DNA from: Gracilaria gracilis
Taxonomy: Eukaryota > Rhodophyta > Florideophyceae > Gracilariales > Gracilariaceae
Length of the DNA: 64,000 bases
Assembly: GCA_030374805.1 (NCBI GenBank)
Contig: JARGSG010000043.1
Coordinates: forward strand, 62,001-126,000
Reading direction: 5' to 3'
Part shown: positions 63,501 to 64,000 of the stretch, piece after piece
Layout of the letters: the number at the start of each line of letters is the position of its first letter
How positions within the stretch are numbered: position 1 is the stretch's first letter
Made by a program: the position numbers and the translations under genes
The notes under the pieces: generated by a model
Databases searched by the model: none
Seen by the model: the letters and a program-made list of their open reading frames with translations, nothing else
What the model was told of the DNA's origin: nothing

Positions 63501-64000
63501 TGAGCCATGATCGAAATACGATGAAGACTAGGTTGTCGATTAAACAATACAATATCCCCGTCCAGCAGATGGCGTTCAACAATTGTTCCCGGGACCAATT
63601 CCCGTGCAAGTTTTTCACGATTACCATACTTGAGAAACTTTCTCGTTCCATCCGGAAATTCGACATGGTTCGCACCCGGATACTGCTGCATTCCATTCCG
63701 TATTAGGTTTCGAAGCATTTCCATGTTGAACATGGTCGCTCGTTCGGGGAAAGTTAATATCTTTGCTACATGAATCGGAACGCCAACTTGGTCGATACAA
63801 AGATTAGGGTCCGGTGAAATAACAGTTCTGCCCGAAAAGTCAACACGCTTTCCAGAAAGATTACCACGGAAACGTCCTGTTTTCCCCTTCAAGCGTTGAC
63901 TGACCCCTCGTAAAGACTTTCCTACCCCTTGCTGTAGCGGTAACCCTGGTTGCTCTGAGTTTATGTACCGTGCGACTTCATACTGCAGATGATCCCAGCT
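60519..64000 (-). CDS. RPC1: RNA polymerase III largest subunit RPC1, 5' end beyond window
   Basis: The catalytic subunit that makes tRNA and 5S RNA. The frame is open at the right edge (SWDHLQYEVARYINSEQPG) and runs through QRLKGKTGRFRGNLSGKRVD, the metal-binding YNADFDGDEMNLH, the bridge-helix and trigger-loop regions (SQSGREG-like HAQSGREGLTDTAVKTAETG; GAIGAQSIGEPGTQMTLKTF) to 60993. A 92-nt intron (60992-60901, GTGAGT donor, AACAG acceptor) joins GIEGAR to HSILHEMQTTLG. The second exon continues with ADCMTSSGTVLGITRFGIQK and MLASFEMTVEHLFHAA to the stop at 60519. LGITRFG and ISGVSERIIMGVPIPLGTGL identify Pol III, not Pol I or II. Confidence 0.97.

Overview
This is a nuclear segment of a photosynthetic eukaryote with compact, intron-poor genes. 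It carries typical eukaryotic genes (SMC3, the RNA polymerase III largest subunit, poly(A)-binding protein, two Rab11-type GTPases, THG1, RPS28, MIA40, CSA, a JmjC demethylase). It also carries plastid-directed genes: divinyl chlorophyllide 8-vinyl reductase, a Psb32/TLP18.3-type lumenal TPM protein, and a plastid single-pass membrane protein. The introns I can place are short, mostly 60 to 122 nt, with GTRNGT-like donors and often a CTAAC-type branch site. Most genes have none or one. I suspect a mesophilic red alga, but lineage is inference and nothing in the window is decisive.

Layout. 1-31.1 kb is a dense housekeeping block: THG1 (partial), cyclophilin, a small hypothetical, JmjC/JmjN demethylase, a candidate structured RNA, a HAD 5'-nucleotidase, WRAP73, RPS28, a TKL-like kinase with C-terminal EF-hands, a secreted protein, an unassigned minus-strand reading frame, MIA40, an ABCD-type half transporter, SMC3, a coiled-coil protein with short repeated motifs, a mitochondrial m-AAA (FtsH) protease and CSA/ERCC8. 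Many are head-to-head pairs sharing promoters of a few hundred bases.

31.2-46 kb is gene-poor and rearranged. It holds a broken mnmG/MTO1 pseudogene, a second mnmG-like scrap, two diverged tandem units with a spacing near 6.03 kb, and a broken MYST acetyltransferase. Each unit has a TATA-driven gene for an identical 166-residue membrane-anchored coiled-coil protein and a second TATA-driven cassette. A core of about 1.1 kb is almost identical between the units while its flanks have drifted, which suggests recent gene conversion.

46.2-64 kb returns to dense genes: a divergent pair of Rab11-type GTPases, LipB, the plastid cluster, a possible Mis12-like protein, a broken unassigned gene, PABP, an FBPase-like protein that has lost catalytic residues, and RPC1 (partial, running off the right edge).

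The most interesting items are the tandem locus, the EF-hand kinase, the FBPase-like pseudoenzyme, the structured RNA candidate near 6.25-6.42 kb and the unassigned split minus-strand gene at 16.66-17.03 kb. Database searches and RNA reads were not available, so family calls rest on motifs recognised by eye.
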